64,000 nt of DNA from Rhizobium sp. AC27/96. GTDB taxonomy: Bacteria > Pseudomonadota > Alphaproteobacteria > Rhizobiales > Rhizobiaceae. Every line of letters begins with the position of its first letter. Position 1 is the first letter of the stretch. The position numbers and the translations under genes are program-made. The notes beneath the pieces were generated by a model that had not been told where the DNA came from, did no database searches, and saw only the letters and a list, made by a program, of their open reading frames with translations. Below are positions 60,019 to 64,000 of the stretch, in pieces. The DNA is taken from positions 21,164 to 85,163 of the forward strand of contig NZ_LXKN01000020.1 of NCBI RefSeq assembly GCF_001692325.1, in the 5' to 3' direction.

Positions 60019-60948
60019 ATGATCGATCTCACCCGCCGCAAATTCGGCCTCGCCTTTACGGCAGCAATGGTATCGTTTGTCGTTCCGGGGACGCGGGCCG
60101 CCAAAGCGGAGGACGCCTCGCGCAGCATTGCGCACAGGATGGGCGCGACCGAGATCAGCGGTAAACCGCAACGGGTCGTGGCGCTTGAATTCTCTTTCGT
60201 GCAGGCCCTCGATGCATTGAACGTCGTCCCGGTCGGTATTGCCGACGATAATCAGGCGCAGCGCATCGAGCTGCTGCTTGGAAAGCGGATCGACTATGCC
60301 TCGGTCGGCACCCGGCTTGAGCCCAATCTCGAACTTGTCAGCGCTCGGTCGCCCGATCTGATCATCGCCGACGAAATCCGCCATGCCGCCATATATGGGC
60401 AATTGAGCGCCATCGCGCCGACCATCGTCCTCAACAGCTGGGAAGGCGACTACCAGACGATCAAGGATAGTGTCGTCGTGATAGCCGACGCGCTCGGTAA
60501 TCATGACAAAGGCATCGAAGCGCTCTCCACCCATGAGCCGACGATGGCGGCACTGGCCGCCAAAATTCCCGCTGGCGAGAAGCGCCGGATACTACTCGCT
60601 GTCGCGACACCGGATTCGATGAGCCTGCATACGACGGCGTCCTTCACTGGGTCGGTGTTCAAGGCGCTTGGCCTCACACCCGCGCTCGACTCCTCTGATC
60701 CGGTCGAAAGCGGCGCCGGTCTCGAGCGGTTGATCGCCGTCAATCCCGACATCCTGCTTGTCGCGATCGATCCCGGCGGCACGGTTGTCGACCAATGGAA
60801 GAGCAACGCCGCCTGGTCCAATATTTCCGCCATCAAGGCCGGCATGGTTTTCGAGGTCGACCGCAATCAGTTCTCCCGCTTCCGTGGCTTGCGGACAGCG
60901 GAGATGATCGCACGCGATGTCCTGGCGAAGGTCTATAGGGCAGGGTAG
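60019..60948 (+). CDS. fecB: Fe(III)-dicitrate periplasmic binding protein
   Basis: This 309-residue binding protein resembles FecB: RVVALEFSFVQALDALNVVPVG and GIADDNQAQRIE near the start and RHAAIYGQLSAIAPTIVL near residue 120. The N-terminus, LTRRKFGLAFTAAMVSF, holds a twin-arginine motif (RRKFGL) before the hydrophobic core, so export may use the Tat pathway. It hands ferric citrate to FecCD. It is preceded by the fecA hairpin and followed closely by fecC. Confidence 0.9.
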   Translation: MIDLTRRKFGLAFTAAMVSFVVPGTRAAKAEDASRSIAHRMGATEISGKPQRVVALEFSFVQALDALNVVPVGIADDNQAQRIELLLGKRIDYASVGTRLEPNLELVSARSPDLIIADEIRHAAIYGQLSAIAPTIVLNSWEGDYQTIKDSVVVIADALGNHDKGIEALSTHEPTMAALAAKIPAGEKRRILLAVATPDSMSLHTTASFTGSVFKALGLTPALDSSDPVESGAGLERLIAVNPDILLVAIDPGGTVVDQWKSNAAWSNISAIKAGMVFEVDRNQFSRFRGLRTAEMIARDVLAKVYRAG

Positions 60949-60986
60949 AGGTCGTGAGGGAAAGTGCCGCCGGTACCCGGAGCGGA

Positions 60987-61967
60987 ATGATGCAGCGGCC
61001 GGGCCTTCTCGGCGCGCTGCTTTTCCTGCTGTTGATGGCGGCTCTTGTCGGCGGCATCGCCTTCGGCGTTTCCGGCCTGTCGGCCTTCAGGGCGCTTCGG
61101 CTCCTCTTCCTTCCGGACGGCTCTCCCGAAAGCGCTGTTGTCTGGGATGTCCGCCTGCCGCGCGGCATTCTCGCCGTGCTGGTCGGCGCCAATCTCGCGG
61201 TCGCCGGCGTGCTGATCCAGACATTGACGCGAAACCCGCTGGCCTCGCCGCAAACCTTCGGCATCAATGCCGGTGCGTCCCTGGCGATCGTGCTGTGCCT
61301 CATTGCCTTCCCGGCCTTGCGTAGCGCAGGCACGGTCTGGCCCGCCTTCGTCGGTGCGGCGGCCGTCGGCTTTGCCATGTGGGCGCTCTCGGTATCCGGC
61401 GCGATGAATGAGATGAAGCTGGCGCTCGCCGGTATCTCCATCCAGCTTGTGCTGGCGGCGCTGGTGCAGGCGATCCTGATCGCCAACAACGCGGCGCAGG
61501 ATATCGTCTACTGGCTTGCCGGGTCGATCAATGGCGCGCAATGGTCGAAGGTGTGGATCATTCTGCCGTTCACGCTTGTGGGCGGCGGCATTGCGCTTGT
61601 TGCCGGACGTCATTTCGGCGTGCTGGCCCTGGATGAGAATACCGGCGTTTCGCTCGGCCAGAATAGCCGCCGCGTCGGTGGTCTTGCCGCCGTGCTGATT
61701 GTCGTTCTCGCTGGCTCGGCCGTTGCCGTCAGCGGCCCGATCGGTTTCATCGGATTGCTGGTGCCGCATATCGTCCAGCGTCTGGCGGGTGGAGACCAGG
61801 CAACCGTTCTTTGTCTGTCGGCAATCGCCGGCCCACTCTTTCTCAGCACGGCCGACCTGTTCGGCCGCGTCGCGGCCTTTCCTGCCGAGCTTCCGGTCGG
61901 CATCGTGACAGCCCTTATCGGTGCTCCCGCCTTTCTGGCTATCCTCTACAGCCGGAGGTCCAGATGA
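60987..61967 (+). CDS. fecC: Iron-siderophore ABC permease, FecC-like
   Basis: This is an inner-membrane permease of the FecCD family, about 326 residues, with about nine or ten TM segments. The family stretch RLPRGILAVLVGANLAVAGV (near residue 55) and the GPIGFIGLLVPHIVQRLAGG segment near residue 250 are present. ATG at 60987 with GGAGCGGA upstream is my choice, while the GTG at 60954 would add eleven residues with poor ribosome spacing. The stop overlaps fecD by four bases (ATGA). Confidence 0.9.
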   Translation: MMQRPGLLGALLFLLLMAALVGGIAFGVSGLSAFRALRLLFLPDGSPESAVVWDVRLPRGILAVLVGANLAVAGVLIQTLTRNPLASPQTFGINAGASLAIVLCLIAFPALRSAGTVWPAFVGAAAVGFAMWALSVSGAMNEMKLALAGISIQLVLAALVQAILIANNAAQDIVYWLAGSINGAQWSKVWIILPFTLVGGGIALVAGRHFGVLALDENTGVSLGQNSRRVGGLAAVLIVVLAGSAVAVSGPIGFIGLLVPHIVQRLAGGDQATVLCLSAIAGPLFLSTADLFGRVAAFPAELPVGIVTALIGAPAFLAILYSRRSR

Positions 61968-62971
61968 TCACTCATCGGGAACGCCAGGCGGACCTTCGCG
62001 CCGCCAGTATCTGCGGCGCGATCATCCTGCTGATTGCGATCGTCGCTCTGCTGGGCATGACGATTGGCGCCGTAACGCTTGGCATCAAAGATCTGCTCGC
62101 TGCGATCGGCGGCGGCAAAAACGCCTTCATCGTCATGCACTATCGCGCACCACGCGTTGCGGTTTCTATCCTGGCCGGTCTTTCCTTCGGCCTTGCAGGC
62201 GTCCTGCTGCAGGGCGCGCTGCGCAATCCGCTTGCCTCGCCGGATGTCGTCGGCATTACCAAATGCGCCGGTCTCGGCGCTTTCCTTGCGGGTCTTCTGA
62301 CGCCACCGGCCTGGACGGTGTGGTCCACCCCGCTCGGCGTCTTTGCCGGCGGCCTGCTCGGGGCGGCGGCACTCCTGTCGATCGGCAGGCGGTTTGGAGG
62401 CGGCATCACCGCGCTTGCGTTAACGGGAGTGGCGCTCGGCATGCTGGCTCAGGCGCTGATGCAATATATCATGGTGCTCCATCCCTCCCGCGCCGATCAA
62501 TCCATGGTGTGGCTCGCCGGCAGCGTCTATGGCAGCAGCGGTACGGACGTGCTGGGTCTTTTCCTCTGGTTGCTGATCTGCCTGCCCGCCGTGGTGATTG
62601 CCTCCTTTCGGCTCGATGCCGGAGGGTTCGGCGACGACACGCTGACCAGCATCGGCATGTCGCCGCGCGCGCTGCGCGGTGGCTTGATCCTCGTGTCGGT
62701 ACTGCTCTGCGCAGGGGCCGTCGCAGCCGTCGGCAGCATGGGCTTTCTCGGCCTTCTGGCGCCGCATGCAGCCCGGCTTCTGGTCGGCAGCCGTGCCCGC
62801 CACCTGGTGCCGGCAAGTGCCCTTATCGGTGCGCTTGCGCTGTCCTCAGCCGACCTGATCGGCCGCGTGATTGCCCTGCCGAACGAAATTCCGGCCGGGA
62901 TCATCGCAGCGGTCATCGGCGGCCCCTATCTCGTCTTTCTGCTGATCAAGGAGGCAGGCAAGCATGACTGA
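61964..62971 (+). CDS. fecD: Iron-siderophore ABC permease, FecD-like
   Basis: This is the second FecCD-family permease, 335 residues. It has RAPRVAVSILAGLSFGLAGV near residue 60 and LGLLAPHAARLLVGS near residue 262. ATG at 61964 overlaps the fecC stop. A longer frame from 61811 is only a shadow. The stop overlaps the fecE start by eight bases. Confidence 0.91.
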   Translation: MITHRERQADLRAASICGAIILLIAIVALLGMTIGAVTLGIKDLLAAIGGGKNAFIVMHYRAPRVAVSILAGLSFGLAGVLLQGALRNPLASPDVVGITKCAGLGAFLAGLLTPPAWTVWSTPLGVFAGGLLGAAALLSIGRRFGGGITALALTGVALGMLAQALMQYIMVLHPSRADQSMVWLAGSVYGSSGTDVLGLFLWLLICLPAVVIASFRLDAGGFGDDTLTSIGMSPRALRGGLILVSVLLCAGAVAAVGSMGFLGLLAPHAARLLVGSRARHLVPASALIGALALSSADLIGRVIALPNEIPAGIIAAVIGGPYLVFLLIKEAGKHD

Positions 62972-63776
62972 CAACAGTGCGAGCCGGCTCCGCGCCGAAA
63001 ACATCACCGTTGGATATAGTGGCGCCACGGTCCTGAAAGAGGTGGATCTTGCCATTCCGGACGGCGGCATCACTGCGCTCATCGGTGCGAACGGCAGCGG
63101 CAAGTCAACGCTTCTGCGCACGCTCGCTCGTATCATCCAGCCATCGGCAGGCGCCATCTATCTTGACGGCAAGTCGATCGCGACCATGCCGGGAAGGGCA
63201 ATTGCGCAGACGCTTGCTCTCCTGCCACAAAGTCCGGTTTCACCCGAGGGGCTGACCGTGCGGCAGCTCTGCCGTTTTGGCCGACACCCGCATAAGGGCA
63301 TGCTGTCGCGGCCAAGCCGGCACGATGAAGAGATCGTCGAACAGGCCCTGGCCTCCACGGGACTTCTCGATCTTTCCGAACGGGATCTGGACCGACTGTC
63401 CGGCGGCCAGCGGCAGCGCGCCTGGATTGCCATGGCGCTTGCGCAGGAAACGCCGCTGCTGCTCCTGGACGAACCCACAACCTATCTTGATATCGCCCAC
63501 CAGTTGGAGGTGCTTGACCTCCTGAGGAAGCTCAACGCCGATCAGGGCCGCACGATCGTCATGGTCGTCCATGATCTTAATCATGCCGCTCAATATGCGG
63601 ACCACCTGGTCGCGGTCGCCGATGGCGGCATCCATGCCGTGGGCAGCCCCGCTCGTCTGCTCACCCCTGATCTCATCCGGACGGTCTTCGGCATCGAGGC
63701 GATGGTCATCCCTCATCCGATCGATGGTACGCCTCTATGCCTGCCGTTCACCGGTGCTGCGAGGAGCCATGCATGA
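62964..63776 (+). CDS. fecE: Iron-siderophore ABC ATPase, FecE-like
   Basis: This ATPase of 270 residues has Walker A GANGSGKST near residues 37-45, the signature RLSGGQRQRAWIAMAL and Walker B LLLLDEPTTYLDIAHQ. The last is characteristic of iron-siderophore ATPases (FecE/FhuC). It completes the fecBCDE importer and ends the operon. Two hairpins follow. Confidence 0.93.
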   Translation: MTDNSASRLRAENITVGYSGATVLKEVDLAIPDGGITALIGANGSGKSTLLRTLARIIQPSAGAIYLDGKSIATMPGRAIAQTLALLPQSPVSPEGLTVRQLCRFGRHPHKGMLSRPSRHDEEIVEQALASTGLLDLSERDLDRLSGGQRQRAWIAMALAQETPLLLLDEPTTYLDIAHQLEVLDLLRKLNADQGRTIVMVVHDLNHAAQYADHLVAVADGGIHAVGSPARLLTPDLIRTVFGIEAMVIPHPIDGTPLCLPFTGAARSHA

Positions 63777-63824
63777 GAGCCGTCGCCAGCCGTGGAGGTT
63801 GGCGTCATAAAGATCGCGCTTGAA

Positions 63825-63879
63825 ACCGGCTGCTGGACGCAGCGCCGGTCTCTTTCGGGAGATGCGGTCCACTAGACCG
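63825..63879. terminator. Two hairpins after fecE
   Basis: ACCGGC (63825-63830) and GCCGGT (63844-63849) form a stem-loop followed by CTCTTTC. GCGGTC (63863-63868) and GACCGC (63874-63879) form a second 6-bp stem with a 5-nt loop. The position between fecE and a convergent gene suggests a bidirectional terminator. Confidence 0.5.
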
Positions 63880-63905
63880 CGGAGATACCGATACCAGCCA
63901 CCCCC

Positions 63906-64000
63906 TCAAGCTATTCTTGCTTGGGTTTTGGGATCGAAGAAGACGGTTTTATCGAGGTTGAATGCGAGGCGAGCGTTCTGGCCGGCCTGGATGCGGACGT
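63906..64000 (-). CDS. C-terminal end of a sugar ABC transporter ATPase (UgpC/MsmK-like), partial
   Basis: This is an open frame on the minus strand, running into the right edge of the window, too short for a full gene here. Reading inwards, the last 30 residues are VRIQAGQNARLAFNLDKTVF followed by FDPKTQARIA and a TGA at 63906-63908. The wording is that of the C-terminal TOBE domain of MalK-type ATPases (UgpC, MsmK, LacK). The 5' part lies outside the window. It is convergent with fecE. Confidence 0.7.
   Translation of the reverse strand, partial: VRIQAGQNARLAFNLDKTVFFDPKTQARIA

Noticed and set aside
1..64000. CRISPR arrays, tRNA or rRNA genes, insertion sequences, prophage genes
   Set aside because: No regularly spaced repeats, cloverleaf signals, transposase motifs or phage structural motifs were seen in reading. 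This was by eye only.

Overview
The window looks like accessory DNA of an alphaproteobacterium of the Rhizobiaceae (Rhizobium, Agrobacterium or Ensifer type). The grounds are GC-rich coding, many periplasmic-binding-protein ABC transporters each paired with a LysR, GntR, LacI or RpiR regulator, a mosaic intergenic repeat of the kind common in rhizobia, and a RirA-type IRO box in front of iron uptake genes. No rRNA, tRNA, CRISPR array, transposase or prophage gene was seen. The family assignments come from reading motifs, not from database searches.

Layout: 1-3.2 kb, a split chromate transporter convergent with a two-component system. 3.4-6.9 kb, a LysR gene divergent from a RidA-like / class V aminotransferase-fold / SDR operon. 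7.0-13.5 kb, an L-arabinose-type module with araFGH, a GntR regulator, and a divergent mutarotase and SDR. 13.6-14.3 kb, a parDE toxin-antitoxin pair and an intergenic repeat. 14.3-18.3 kb, a LysR/MFS pair and an aldehyde dehydrogenase. 18.4-27.4 kb, a nine-gene operon read on the minus strand with a divergent LysR: DapA-family lyase, 3-hydroxyanthranilate dioxygenase, a five-component amino-acid-type ABC importer, aspartate dehydrogenase and an arylformamidase-like hydrolase. 27.4-31.7 kb, two glutathione transferases, a LysR, an SMR exporter and an orphan E1-alpha dehydrogenase subunit. 31.8-43.5 kb, a large MalT-like LuxR regulator, then a peptide-type ABC importer co-transcribed with a hydantoinase-A-like protein and two DUF917 (S-methyl-thiohydantoin desulfurase-like) proteins. 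43.6-50.8 kb, a LacI regulator, a GH2 glycosidase and a sugar importer without its ATPase. 50.9-52.0 kb, dinB. 52.4-56.5 kb, three genes of unknown function. 56.6-63.8 kb, an RpiR regulator and a complete fecABCDE ferric-dicitrate importer. The last 95 bases hold the C-terminal end of a sugar ABC ATPase.

Most blocks are self-contained import-plus-catabolism units: a regulator, a transporter and enzymes for one nutrient. The two blocks I find least explained by known systems are the 52.4-56.5 kb operon (a small globular protein, a secreted protein ending in a SecDF-head-like domain, and a Sel1-repeat/beta-propeller fusion) and the HyuA plus double-DUF917 operon with its own importer. The 3-hydroxyanthranilate cluster is also unusual, because it lacks the normal decarboxylase and carries a DapA-like lyase and an aspartate dehydrogenase instead.
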